Shown in pieces: positions 55,501 through 64,000 of a DNA stretch of 64,000 nt. Source of the DNA: Rhizobium sp. RM (GTDB lineage Bacteria > Pseudomonadota > Alphaproteobacteria > Rhizobiales > Rhizobiaceae); the NCBI RefSeq assembly GCF_013390595.1, contig NZ_JACAWV010000022.1:558001-622000 (forward strand). The letters are read 5' to 3'. The position numbers and the translations under genes are program-made. The notes beneath the pieces are model-generated. The model ran no database searches. It was not told where the DNA came from and worked only from the letters and a program-made list of their open reading frames with translations. Positions within the stretch are counted from its first letter, which is position 1; every line of letters begins with the position of its first letter.

Positions 55501-56490
55501 ATGGACTTCCTGTTTCTGGATTTTCTCGGCACCCCCACATGGATGTGGGCGGTTTTCATTTCTCTCGTTCTCGGCCTTCTGGCCCTGGACCTTGGTGTTC
55601 TGCATAAGAATTCCAAGGAAATCGGCATTCGCGAAAGCATGCTGATGTCCAGCTTCTACATCGCCATCGGCTTGGCCTTCGGCGGCTGGATCTGGTACCA
55701 ATCCGGTCAACAGTCGGCGATGGAATACGTCACGGGCTTTGTTGTCGAAAAAAGCCTGGCGATGGACAACATCTTCATCATCGCCATGATCTTCTCCTAT
55801 TTCGCCATTCCGCGCCAATACCAGCACCGCGTCCTGCTGTGGGGTATCCTCGGCGTTATCGTACTGCGCGGCATCATGATCGCGGCTGGTGCGGCCATCG
55901 TCGAAAACTTCCACTGGGTTCTGTATTTCTTCGCGGCTTTCCTGGTCTTCACCGGCCTGAAAATGCTGTTTTCGTCCGACCACGATGAAAATGACATTGG
56001 CAACAACAAGATCCTGAAATTCCTGCGCAGCCACCTGCCGGTCACCAATGCCCTGCATGGCGAAAAGTTCTTCGTCAAGGAAACCGATTCGAAGACCGGT
56101 AAGCTGAAGACCTTCGTTACGCCGCTGTTCCTGGCGCTTATCATGGTCGAAATTGCCGACCTGATCTTCGCAGTCGATTCGATCCCGGCGATTTTCGCGA
56201 TCACCACCGATCCGTTTATCGTCTATACGTCGAACATCTTCGCAATCCTTGGCCTGCGTGCGCTCTACTTCGCACTTGCAGCCCTGATGCACCGCTTCGC
56301 GTATCTGAAATATGCGCTGGCTGCGGTTCTGGTGTTCGTTGGTTCGAAAATCTTTGTCGCCGACATGCTGGGTATCGCCAAGATCCCGCCGGCTCTTTCG
56401 CTCGGCGTGACCGTCGCCATTCTGGCGACCGGCATCATCGGTTCGCTGATCGCGACGCGCAACGAAAACAAGGTCATCGACAAGGCATAA
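55501..56490 (+). CDS. TerC family membrane protein (Alx/YkoY-like)
   Basis: 329 residues, about nine membrane helices, with the acidic stretches typical of TerC: ALDLGVLHKNSKEIGIRES, EKSLAMDNIFIIAMIFSYF and VEIADLIFAVDSIPAIFAIT. Members export manganese or help metal loading of exported proteins. Substrate inferred only from the family. Starts with ATG 55501; bidirectional terminator follows. Confidence 0.94.
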   Translation: MDFLFLDFLGTPTWMWAVFISLVLGLLALDLGVLHKNSKEIGIRESMLMSSFYIAIGLAFGGWIWYQSGQQSAMEYVTGFVVEKSLAMDNIFIIAMIFSYFAIPRQYQHRVLLWGILGVIVLRGIMIAAGAAIVENFHWVLYFFAAFLVFTGLKMLFSSDHDENDIGNNKILKFLRSHLPVTNALHGEKFFVKETDSKTGKLKTFVTPLFLALIMVEIADLIFAVDSIPAIFAITTDPFIVYTSNIFAILGLRALYFALAALMHRFAYLKYALAAVLVFVGSKIFVADMLGIAKIPPALSLGVTVAILATGIIGSLIATRNENKVIDKA

Positions 56491-56494
56491 ATGC

Positions 56495-56518
56495 AAAAGG
56501 CGGCGAAAGCCGCCTTTT
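56495..56518. terminator. Bidirectional intrinsic terminator between terC and the HerA-like ATPase
   Basis: AAAAGGCGGC - GAAA - GCCGCCTTTT, T-runs on both strands. Confidence 0.92.
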
Positions 56519-56522
56519 CTCA

Positions 56523-58037
56523 TTATTCTGCAGCGAGACTGACGTCTCCATCCGCCGCATCCGCATCGCCGGGTGCGGTTTTTGCGTCGAGGTCAGGGAA
56601 AGCCACGATCCGCTTGCCGGAAAAATCGGCATGAACGACCACCAGTTCCTTTTCCTCGAAATAACCGAGAAGGCGCCGGGCCCGGCGAGCCGAATGGGTG
56701 CCGTAAGCGCGGGCAATACGGGCGTCAGAGGGACATGGCTCTTCGCCGAGCGCGGCCTTCACCAAGAGCAGGAAAACGCCTTGAAGATCGTCGGAAACGC
56801 TTTTTGAAAGTTCGAGCGCTGTCTGCCAGTGCTCGCTCGCCGCCATCTCCACATCGACGCCGGACCGGGTAATGGCCACCTGACGACGGAATTCGGACAG
56901 CGGCATGGGGGTGCCGGCAATACGCCGCATACGGGCGCGCACCAGAAAATCCTGATAAAGCACGGCATCGGTACGATAGGCCGATTGCGGATCATCGAGA
57001 ATTTCCATCAGCACGCCGGCGATCTTCTCTTCCCGCTCCTCGGGGGACATTTCGGGCTGGCTCGAGCGTGTCTGCTCGGAGGGTGACGTGACTGCTGCCG
57101 GCGTCGATCGCGAAAGCTCCGCCAGGATATCCGTTGTCGGGCGCGGCGCAGGCGGCGTACGACGAACGACTGGCCGGTTGAATTCCTCCGGATCGGGCGT
57201 GAAGATCAGGTCTTCCACATCCTGCGGCGCATCCGGCAGCGGCATCAGCTTCGGTGAGGAGGAACGCGCCGAGGTTTCAACCGCACCAATGACGATCGGC
57301 AGCGGGCGGCGCGACAAAGCCGGACCAAGAGCAACGAAGTTACCACGCTGCAGATCGCGGAACATTTCCGCCTGACGGCGATCCATGCCGAGAAGATCGG
57401 CTGCACGCGCCATGTCGATATCGAGGAAGGTTCGGCCCATCAGGAAGTTCGAGGCTTCAGCCGCGACGTTCTTGGCAAGCTTGGCGAGGCGCTGTGTGGC
57501 GATCACACCGGCAAGTCCACGTTTACGGCCTCGGCACATCAGATTGGTCATGGCGCCAAGCGAAGCCTTGCGCGCATCTTCCGTAACCTCGCCGCCGACG
57601 GATGGCGCAAACATCTGCGCCTCATCCACCACAACGAGAACCGGATACCAGTATTCGCGATCGGCATCGAACATGCCGTTGAGGAAGGCAGCGGCGGCGC
57701 GCATCTGCTGCTCGATATCAAGACCTTCCAGCGTCAGAACGCAGGAAACGCGGTGCTGGCGGATACGATTGGCGATACCGGCAAGCTCTGCTTCGGTGCG
57801 CTCGCCATCCACGACAATATGCCCGAACTTGTCGGCCAGCGTGACGAAGTCACCTTCCGGATCAATAATGACCTGCTGCACCCACGGCGCGGACTGTTCC
57901 AGCAGACGACGCAGAAGATGCGACTTTCCGGAACCGGAATTGCCCTGCACCAACAGACGCGTGGCCAGCAATTCCTCGATATCGAGCTTGGCAGCCTGCC
58001 CGCCCGAAAGTGTTCCCATGTCGATGCCGACCTGCAC
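56523..58037 (-). CDS. HerA/VirB4-like ATPase (DUF87 domain)
   Basis: About 504 residues. P-loop GNSGSGKSH in the first 50 residues, Walker B VLVVVDEAQMF, conserved GRKRGLAGVIATQR sensor block, and a C-terminal wHTH-like half behind a Pro/Ser-rich linker (~285-355). This matches the DUF87/HerA-FtsK superfamily; HerA works with a nuclease (NurA) in DNA end processing, but here no nuclease gene adjoins, so the role is open. Start chosen at GTG 58037 (AGGGAAG site); ATG 58082 and 58019 are alternatives. Confidence 0.8.
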   Translation of the reverse strand: MQVGIDMGTLSGGQAAKLDIEELLATRLLVQGNSGSGKSHLLRRLLEQSAPWVQQVIIDPEGDFVTLADKFGHIVVDGERTEAELAGIANRIRQHRVSCVLTLEGLDIEQQMRAAAAFLNGMFDADREYWYPVLVVVDEAQMFAPSVGGEVTEDARKASLGAMTNLMCRGRKRGLAGVIATQRLAKLAKNVAAEASNFLMGRTFLDIDMARAADLLGMDRRQAEMFRDLQRGNFVALGPALSRRPLPIVIGAVETSARSSSPKLMPLPDAPQDVEDLIFTPDPEEFNRPVVRRTPPAPRPTTDILAELSRSTPAAVTSPSEQTRSSQPEMSPEEREEKIAGVLMEILDDPQSAYRTDAVLYQDFLVRARMRRIAGTPMPLSEFRRQVAITRSGVDVEMAASEHWQTALELSKSVSDDLQGVFLLLVKAALGEEPCPSDARIARAYGTHSARRARRLLGYFEEKELVVVHADFSGKRIVAFPDLDAKTAPGDADAADGDVSLAAE

Positions 58038-58167
58038 TTTACACTTCCCTGCACTGCGAATGGATGAAACGCCGACTCTCATGGAGGCCGACCGAACACC
58101 CTCTTTAACAAAAAATTAAACGAATAACCCTGCCCATCGCAACAATGCACAGGGAATTGCTGGTGCG

Positions 58168-59052
58168 TCACACCGCCTTCGGGCGGCGGCCAAAGGACAG
58201 GCGACGGCCGAAGACGTTGAGCGCCAGGCCACCGACAACCAGCGTGCTGCCGATGATTTCAAGACGCGTAATGTGCTCGTCAAAAGCAAAATAGGCGCCG
58301 AGGAAACCGACAATCGGCACCAGGAGCGAAAATGGCGCAACCGTTCCGGCAGGATAACGCAGCAGCAGGAAACTCCAGATGCCCGCTCCCACGATCGTCG
58401 CGCCATAAGCCATGTAGATCACCACCAAGCCCGTCATCAGATTGGCACTCGCCATGCCATCGGCGATGGCCTGCGGGCCTTCGAGCAGCAGCGAGAGGAT
58501 AACGAGCGGCAACACCGGCACCAGGCTTGTCCAGGCGACAAAGGAGATCGCATTGACCGATCCGACCTTGCGGTTGACGATATTGCCAATCGCCCAGCTG
58601 AACGCAGCGCCAACGCACATGAGAAGCGGGATCATGGCGGCAGCCGTCATCCGCTCCAGGCCAATGACGGCAAGACCCGCAAATGCAACGCCGGCACCTG
58701 CAATGTGGGACTTCAACGGAATCTCACCCAGCATCGTGACCGCCAGCGCCATGGTAAAAAACGCCTGAGACTGCATGACCAGCGACGACAGCCCGGCCGG
58801 AAGCCCCCATTTAATGGCCGTGTAGAGCAGCCCGAACTGCAAACAGCCCATGACCATGCCGTACACGATCATATGGCCCCACGGTACTTTCGGGCGCGGC
58901 AGGAAAAACACCAGCGGCACGGCTGCAAACAGATAGCGCAAGGCTGTCAGCAAAAGCGGCGGCATGCCCATGACGCCAACCTTGATGACAACAAAATTGA
59001 AGCCCCAGAGAAACACGGTAACGAGGGCGAGAAGAATGTGCGGCACTGCCAT
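58168..59052 (-). CDS. EamA/DMT family exporter (RhtA-like)
   Basis: 294 residues, ten predicted helices in two five-helix EamA repeats: FLWGFNFVVIKVG in the first and MAYGATIVGAGIWSFLLLRYPAGTVAPFSLLVPIVG in the second. Inner-membrane metabolite exporter class; substrate unknown, amino acids likely. Directly upstream of a LysE-type exporter on the same strand with 37 bases between, so the pair may be co-expressed. Confidence 0.9.
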   Translation of the reverse strand: MAVPHILLALVTVFLWGFNFVVIKVGVMGMPPLLLTALRYLFAAVPLVFFLPRPKVPWGHMIVYGMVMGCLQFGLLYTAIKWGLPAGLSSLVMQSQAFFTMALAVTMLGEIPLKSHIAGAGVAFAGLAVIGLERMTAAAMIPLLMCVGAAFSWAIGNIVNRKVGSVNAISFVAWTSLVPVLPLVILSLLLEGPQAIADGMASANLMTGLVVIYMAYGATIVGAGIWSFLLLRYPAGTVAPFSLLVPIVGFLGAYFAFDEHITRLEIIGSTLVVGGLALNVFGRRLSFGRRPKAV

Positions 59053-59089
59053 TGGGATGTCCGAATTTCAAACCGCCACCGGCGGCATT

Positions 59090-59725
59090 TCAGGAAGCAG
59101 CCCTCTTCCAGCCAATTGCCAACAAACCAGCGCCGATCAGCAGACTGCCGCCGGTACGATTGACGATGCGCTGAACGTTGGGTTTGCGAATGGTGTTGCG
59201 GGCTGCACTTGCCAGCAATCCATAAAGAGCCGCATTGCAGGTGGCAAGCACGAGAAATGTCACTTCAAAGATAATCACCTGCGGCAGGAAGGGCAAAGTC
59301 GGCACCAGGAACTGCGGCAGGAAAGCGACGAAAAACACGATGCTTTTCGGGTTCAGCGCCGTGACGACATAGGCATGCAGGAAGATCTTCAGTGGCCGTT
59401 CCCGACCCGTTGCCCCCTCGCCTGCGGCCATTTCACCGCTGACGGGCGCGCGCCAAAGCTTGATGCCGAGATAGATGAGATAGGCCGCTCCGACCCATTT
59501 CAACCCGGTAAAAAGTGCGGCCGACGTTGCAAGCAGCGCACCAAGCCCGAGCATCGAAGCTGTCATCGCCGTGAAGTCGCCGAGCGCCACGCCGGTAACC
59601 GTTGCCGTACTCGCCTTGCGACCATGGCCCAAAGCATAAGAAATCACCAACAGGATCGTTGGCCCCGGAATGGCGAGCATGATGGCGGATGCGGCCACGA
59701 AGGCCAGCCAGTTTTCGAGAGGCAT
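59090..59725 (-). CDS. LysE/RhtB family amino acid exporter
   Basis: 211 residues with five or six helices; AIPGPTILLVISYALGHGRKAS is the family's conserved N-terminal motif (PGP). Exports basic or neutral amino acids such as homoserine lactone, threonine or lysine in characterised relatives. ATG 59725 follows GGGGAG. Lies upstream of the EamA exporter on the minus strand. Confidence 0.92.
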   Translation of the reverse strand: MPLENWLAFVAASAIMLAIPGPTILLVISYALGHGRKASTATVTGVALGDFTAMTASMLGLGALLATSAALFTGLKWVGAAYLIYLGIKLWRAPVSGEMAAGEGATGRERPLKIFLHAYVVTALNPKSIVFFVAFLPQFLVPTLPFLPQVIIFEVTFLVLATCNAALYGLLASAARNTIRKPNVQRIVNRTGGSLLIGAGLLAIGWKRAAS

Positions 59726-59877
59726 GAGGAAACTCCCCTTGTTGATCGGAGCGAGCAAGCCATGGAAACGCCACGCTGGCAAGTGGTCGCCTGCGTGACG
59801 GCAGGCGGAAAAAATGCGGTGACAATCCGGCCTGCACCGACCCTCTCAGGTATGGTGCAGGCCGTTGAATGACGCCG

Positions 59878-60117
59878 TTAGAACCGTGGCGCCCAATAAG
59901 GAGCCGACCAATCGCGCCGCTTCTTCCTTGCGGAAGGTTCGACGCCGATATCGTCAAGCAGCCACTCCGGCAAATCGTCAACGCTGTCGGGCGGCGCACG
60001 CGGCACAATCGCCGCAAGCAGAACGGTTTTTACGGTTTTCCAGACACCGAATACGACGAACAGACGGTCGACCGCATCAGGAAGGCTGAATGCTACCAAT
60101 GGTTGATTTTTATGCAT
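59878..60117 (-). CDS. Small DUF1127-like protein
   Basis: 79 residues: a hydrophobic N-terminal helix region, then DLPEWLLDDIGVEPSARKKRRDW, resembling the last part of DUF1127 (L-x-D-I-G-x). A second such gene occurs at 42135. Function unknown. The site before ATG 60117 (GGATGG) is fair. Lies upstream of the LysE gene on the same strand, 152 bases away. Confidence 0.65.
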   Translation of the reverse strand: MHKNQPLVAFSLPDAVDRLFVVFGVWKTVKTVLLAAIVPRAPPDSVDDLPEWLLDDIGVEPSARKKRRDWSAPYWAPRF

Positions 60118-60503
60118 AGGAAATCCATCCCGGCGCCGCACGGGCAGCCAGGTCCTCTGGTGATGAAAAACGGCATGCGAGGCGAGCGGACGCGGCTCAG
60201 CACCGCGCGAACGCGCAACTCAATTGCCAGATGATGTGAAAATGCCAGATGGCAAGAAAAAACAGGCGTATCAGCCTTGTCGGAGGCAAGAACCTCGGGT
60301 CATATAACCACCGGAAACATTGCCCGAAATAGCGGACACGCCCAAAAGGCGTACATTGATATTTGCAGACATTCCACGCCTCCATAGTTAGCGGTTATAG
60401 ACGATTGCCACGATACACGAGATGTCCGCACGCGCAAGCGCCGCAATCTCGAATTGCATAATCAGCGAAAAACAGATGCAAAAAAGCAACAGACCGTCTG
60501 GAC
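60118..60503. other. Intergenic region without recognised gene
   Basis: 386 bases between murI and the DUF1127-like gene, both minus strand. AT-rich in parts. It should hold the promoter of the DUF1127-like gene. I see no hairpin with a T-run, so how murI transcription ends is unclear. Confidence 0.5.
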
Positions 60504-61316
60504 CTAGACGCTGAGGCCGAAACCCTGCATCAGTCGCCGTGTCGCGAAATCCGGCTTGCCGGACGTAAACCGCGCAAAGTCAAATCCGTCAGGATGCTCC
60601 GCCCCCTGGACGAGTGGCACCAGATGGCGGGCACGGCGCGCAATCGCCTCCGCAGGGTCCAGCCAGTCAACCGGCCAGGGTGCCAGCTTGCGAAACACAT
60701 TCGCCATGAAGGGATAGTGCGTGCAGGCAAGAACGACGATGTCGGTGCGTTTGCCGTCGTTATCGATAAAGCACGGTTCGATCTCGGCCAGCACCGCCTC
60801 GTCGGAAATCGGCTCGCCCCTGATCCAGCTTTCCGCCATCCGCGCAAGGTTTTCCGAACCGACAAGGCGTACATGACATTGCGAGGCAAAGGACTGGATG
60901 AGATCACGCGTATAGGCACGCTTGACGGTACCCGGCGTTGCCAGAACGGATACCAGCCCCGAACGGGTGCGCTCGGCAGCCGGCTTGATCGCCGGCACCG
61001 TACCAACGAAGGTCATATCCGGAAATTTCGCACGCAGATCGGCACCCACAAGAGTGAATGCCGTATTGCAGGCAATGATGCAGACTTCAGGATCGTAGTC
61101 TCGCAAGAGCTCTTCGAACAGCGAGAGAATGCGGACCTTCAGTGCGGCCTCTTCCCAGCCGCCATAGGGAAACCCTGCATCGTCAGCGACATAGATGAAA
61201 CCGCGCTCGGGCATCAGCACACGCGCTTCGCGCAGGACCGTCAGACCGCCAATGCCGGAATCGAACACCAGCACCGGCTTCAGTTCTACTGCATCCATTT
61301 CAGTCGCTAGAGCCAT
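60504..61316 (-). CDS. murI: Glutamate racemase
   Basis: 270 residues: [14 protein letters not shown] at the start, then catalytic cysteines in IIACNTAFT (Cys83) and VLACTHYPF (Cys198). Makes D-glutamate for peptidoglycan. Overlaps the end of trmJ by 17 bases. A shorter start at 61298 is possible; 61316 has a GGAGA site. Confidence 0.96.
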   Translation of the reverse strand: MALATEMDAVELKPVLVFDSGIGGLTVLREARVLMPERGFIYVADDAGFPYGGWEEAALKVRILSLFEELLRDYDPEVCIIACNTAFTLVGADLRAKFPDMTFVGTVPAIKPAAERTRSGLVSVLATPGTVKRAYTRDLIQSFASQCHVRLVGSENLARMAESWIRGEPISDEAVLAEIEPCFIDNDGKRTDIVVLACTHYPFMANVFRKLAPWPVDWLDPAEAIARRARHLVPLVQGAEHPDGFDFARFTSGKPDFATRRLMQGFGLSV

Positions 61317-62127
61317 TCTCCGTCGTCTCCCCTGTCGTTTCCGTCTTTCCGGCCTGCTTGGGCCAGCGACGCGGGAAACGGTCGAGCGAATTGATTACGC
61401 CGCGAAACACGCTGATTTCCTGTTCCGAAAATCCCCGCCGGGAAAGCACGGCACGCAGGTTGTCGACCATTTTGGGCTTTTTTTCAGCCGGGTGGAAATA
61501 TCCACGTGCCTCGAGCGCTTCTTCGATGTGCTCGAAAAGGCCAAAAACCTGTTCCTTGGTGGACGGGCGCTGTTCGACGGACTGGAAGACCGTATCTTCC
61601 AGATCTTCCATGCCCGATTTCATCCACTCATACGACATCAACAGCACAGCCTGCGCGATGTTGAGCGAGGCAAAGGCCGGGTTGACCGGAAACGTCACGA
61701 TCTCGTCGGCGAGAGCCACTTCCTCGTTGGTCAGACCCCAGCGCTCGCGCCCGAAGAGGATGCCGGTCTTTTCGCCTGCCTTGAATTTGGTCCGCAGCGT
61801 GTCGCAGGCCGTGACCGGCGCGCGCACCGGCTTGAAGCCGTAGCGTTCGCGAGCCGTGGTGGCATAGACGAAATTGAGATCCTTGATCGCTTCTTCCAGC
61901 GTATCGAAAACCTTGGTGCCATCGATGACATGGTCGGCCTTGGACGCGGCCGCACGGGCCTTTTCGCTTGGCCAACCATCGCGTGGATTGACGAGGCGCA
62001 ATTCGGCGAGGCCGAAATTGGCCATCGCCCGCGCTACCATGCCGATATTTTCTCCGAGCTGCGGTTCGACCAGAATGATCGCCGGGCCTTCCGCCACAAG
62101 TTCAAGCTCGCTGTTCGTACCTGCCAT
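61300..62127 (-). CDS. trmJ: tRNA/rRNA methyltransferase, TrmJ-like (SPOUT)
   Basis: 275 residues. SPOUT motifs: [29 protein letters not shown] and [14 protein letters not shown]. TrmJ-type enzymes methylate the ribose at position 32 of tRNA, the same base that TtcA thiolates. Target inferred from family only. A C-terminal helical extension follows (residues ~170-275). murI begins inside its 3' end. Confidence 0.92.
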   Translation of the reverse strand: MAGTNSELELVAEGPAIILVEPQLGENIGMVARAMANFGLAELRLVNPRDGWPSEKARAAASKADHVIDGTKVFDTLEEAIKDLNFVYATTARERYGFKPVRAPVTACDTLRTKFKAGEKTGILFGRERWGLTNEEVALADEIVTFPVNPAFASLNIAQAVLLMSYEWMKSGMEDLEDTVFQSVEQRPSTKEQVFGLFEHIEEALEARGYFHPAEKKPKMVDNLRAVLSRRGFSEQEISVFRGVINSLDRFPRRWPKQAGKTETTGETTENGSSD

Positions 62128-62236
62128 AGTTCGTTTTCCAGTTTCCAGACCGCCGTATCGAAAATCGATACTCTAAAGCGCGTCTCACTCGCACAGATCG
62201 GCGCGGAAATCAAAGCAGAAAGGCTACGAGCCCTCG

Positions 62237-62767
62237 TTATTCGCCCTTGATAATGGTTGCCATCTCTTCGCGCAGCGAGTCCGTGCCCTCATCGCCAACA
62301 CGATGAATGTCGTTGATCACCGGACGACCATCCTCTTCGATGACGTCGAAATTCACTTCATCGACTGTCGCCTTCATCTCGGCCTCGTCCATGCATGCCC
62401 ACAGCTTGAACTTTGCCGTGACGTTCGTGACGCCATCCTTCGCAGGCGCAGCATCCACGATGACATCCTGCAACGGGCAACCGTCCTGCGAGTTGGTGAC
62501 GACATCGTAACCGAAGGGGTCGCCCGTCGTGCCGCTTTCAGCCTCATAGGCCGGCTTTTTCGCGGCCTCCCGATATTGTGCGACGAATTCCTTGCTGAAC
62601 AGTCCGGTCAGCATGTCCTCGTCGAAGATGTATTTCCAGTCCTCGGCTTCGCCGGACCAGTTCTTGACGGTGATGTCCATGATCTTCTGGACCGGATCGG
62701 TGGGACCGGCAGCAAAAGCGCTGGTGGAAAAGAGGATGGCGGCGGTGGCGAGCAGAATGGTCCGCAT
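62237..62767 (-). CDS. Secreted protein of unknown function
   Basis: 176 residues: a signal peptide (ATAAILFSTSAFA, cleavage ~residue 20), then an acidic mature part with two cysteines (CPLQ and WACM), likely forming a disulfide, in a DUF3828-like arrangement. No enzymatic motif seen. Start ATG 62767 with AGGATT. Upstream of it the divergent icd gene starts 214 bases away. Confidence 0.72.
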   Translation of the reverse strand: MRTILLATAAILFSTSAFAAGPTDPVQKIMDITVKNWSGEAEDWKYIFDEDMLTGLFSKEFVAQYREAAKKPAYEAESGTTGDPFGYDVVTNSQDGCPLQDVIVDAAPAKDGVTNVTAKFKLWACMDEAEMKATVDEVNFDVIEEDGRPVINDIHRVGDEGTDSLREEMATIIKGE

Positions 62768-62981
62768 GATGTAATCCTGGAATTGACCCTTAGACGGGCG
62801 AAGCGATTCGCCTGACTGTATTGCGGCAATATGGTTTGGCAATGTTCAAAGCAGCAATGGCGCCCAGCCAAAAAAGCGCCACTCATGGCTTTGCCTCACG
62901 CGCATGCGATGCTATAGCCGCACCGGATATTTTTTCCACATAACGGCGTTTTTGCGCCGCAGCTTCGAAGGTGAGGAATTC

Positions 62982-64000
62982 ATGGCAAAGATCAAGGTAG
63001 CCAATCCGGTCGTCGATCTCGACGGCGACGAAATGACCCGTATCATCTGGCAGCTCATCAAGGACAAGCTGATCCTGCCGTACCTCGATCTCGATATCGA
63101 ATACTACGACCTGTCGGTCGAAAACCGCGATGCCACCAACGACCAGGTTACCGTCGATGCTGCCAACGCCATCAAGAAGCACGGCGTCGGCATCAAGTGC
63201 GCAACGATCACGCCGGATGAAGCCCGCGTTGAAGAATTCGGCCTGAAGCAGATGTGGAAGAGCCCGAACGGCACGATCCGCAACATTCTTGGCGGCGTCA
63301 TCTTCCGCGAGCCGATCATCTGCAAGAACGTTCCGCGCCTGGTTCCGGGCTGGACGAAGCCGATCGTTGTTGGCCGTCACGCTTTCGGCGACCAGTACAA
63401 GGCAACCGATTTCAAGTTCCCCGGCAAGGGCAAGCTGACGATCAAGTTCGTCGGTGAAGATGGTCAGGTTATCGAAAAGGACGTCTTTGACGCTCCGAGC
63501 GCCGGCGTTGCACTGGCTATGTACAACCTCGACGAATCCATCCGCGAATTCGCACGCGCATCCATGAATTACGGCCTGATGCGCAAGTGGCCGGTATACC
63601 TTTCCACGAAGAACACCATCCTCAAGGCTTACGACGGCCGCTTCAAGGATATCTTCGAAGAAGTCTACCAGACAGAGTTCAAGGCGAAGTTCGACGAAGT
63701 CGGCATCACCTACGAACACCGCCTGATCGACGACATGGTTGCTTCCGCTCTGAAGTGGTCCGGCGGCTACATCTGGGCCTGCAAGAACTACGACGGCGAC
63801 GTGCAGTCCGACACGGTTGCGCAGGGCTTCGGCTCGCTCGGCCTGATGACCTCCGTTCTTCTGTCGCCCGATGGCCGCACGGTTGAAGCCGAAGCTGCTC
63901 ACGGTACGGTTACGCGCCACTACCGCCAGCACCAGAAGGGTCAGGAAACCTCCACGAACTCGATCGCTTCGATCTTCGCATGGACCCGTGGCCTCGCACA
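62982..64000 (+). CDS. icd: NADP-dependent isocitrate dehydrogenase (window end cuts it)
   Basis: 339 full codons are present. [23 protein letters not shown], the phosphate-binding region around KSPNGTIRN, and [19 protein letters not shown] are characteristic of the eukaryote-like dimeric NADP-IDH of alphaproteobacteria. Converts isocitrate to 2-oxoglutarate and yields NADPH. ATG 62982 follows GTGAGGA. The missing C-terminus (about 65 residues) lies beyond the window. Confidence 0.97.
   Translation, partial: MAKIKVANPVVDLDGDEMTRIIWQLIKDKLILPYLDLDIEYYDLSVENRDATNDQVTVDAANAIKKHGVGIKCATITPDEARVEEFGLKQMWKSPNGTIRNILGGVIFREPIICKNVPRLVPGWTKPIVVGRHAFGDQYKATDFKFPGKGKLTIKFVGEDGQVIEKDVFDAPSAGVALAMYNLDESIREFARASMNYGLMRKWPVYLSTKNTILKAYDGRFKDIFEEVYQTEFKAKFDEVGITYEHRLIDDMVASALKWSGGYIWACKNYDGDVQSDTVAQGFGSLGLMTSVLLSPDGRTVEAEAAHGTVTRHYRQHQKGQETSTNSIASIFAWTRGLA

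Overview
The window is ordinary, gene-dense chromosome of an alphaproteobacterium of the Rhizobiaceae, most likely Agrobacterium or a close Rhizobium. Pointers are the suf cluster with a cysteine desulfurase at each end of the core (sufS2-sufB-C-D-S-T-A), the rhizobial small families DUF982 and DUF1127, a GT21 ceramide glucosyltransferase-like enzyme, an NDUFS4-type complex I accessory subunit, split purS/purQ/purL, and rhizobial-looking CTTGAC promoters. I see no insertion sequence, prophage, integron, CRISPR array, rRNA operon or toxin-antitoxin pair. Species assignment is inference from gene content and order, not a database match.

Layout. 1-9.1 kb: end of a UbiH-type hydroxylase, AEC transporter, CcdA, tRNA-Lys, M15-type lipoprotein, glyoxalase I, a double cold-shock protein overlapping a DUF192 gene, BON and DUF982 proteins, GT21 glycosyltransferase, tRNA-Arg, NDUFS4-like subunit, tRNA-Pro and a 50-residue membrane protein. 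9.3-12.6 kb: a three-gene MacAB-like export operon. 12.8-19.9 kb (minus strand): the Fe-S assembly operon, with a promoter at 20022-20050 whose -35 overlaps an IRO-box-like TGA-N9-TCA, fitting iron-responsive repression by RirA. 20.1-31.2 kb: hydrolase, anmK, tyrS, a giant AsmA-like protein, peroxiredoxin, M23 peptidase, DEAD-box helicase and NUDIX hydrolase. 31.2-32.1 kb: an AT-rich gap that appears to encode an unannotated small RNA. 32.1-36.6 kb: binding protein, rpe, membrane protein, purB, serine hydrolase.

36.9-50.7 kb: a PAS-GGDEF-EAL protein, then purC-purS-purQ and, after four unrelated genes (lipoprotein, DUF1127, MocR-type regulator, PagL-like enzyme), purL-bolA; then a membrane hydrolase, a small basic protein, grxD (the usual BolA partner) and a Bcr/CflA transporter. 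50.8-64 kb: two tandem inositol-monophosphatase paralogues with ttcA, glsA, rpsD with a long leader, a TerC-family protein, a HerA-like ATPase, two amino-acid/metabolite exporters (EamA, LysE), a small DUF1127-like protein, murI, trmJ, a secreted protein, and icd cut by the window end.

Functional themes are Fe-S cluster and redox biology (suf, bolA, grxD, peroxiredoxin, ccdA), purine synthesis (purB, C, S, Q, L) and envelope maintenance (AsmA-like, M15, M23, anmK, murI, PagL-like, MacAB-like). I found no convincing new multi-gene system. The strongest candidates for undescribed biology are the minus-strand small RNA near 31.5 kb, the iron-box promoter of suf, the repeat operator between the MocR gene and DUF1127, the palindrome upstream of the M23 gene, and the long rpsD leader.
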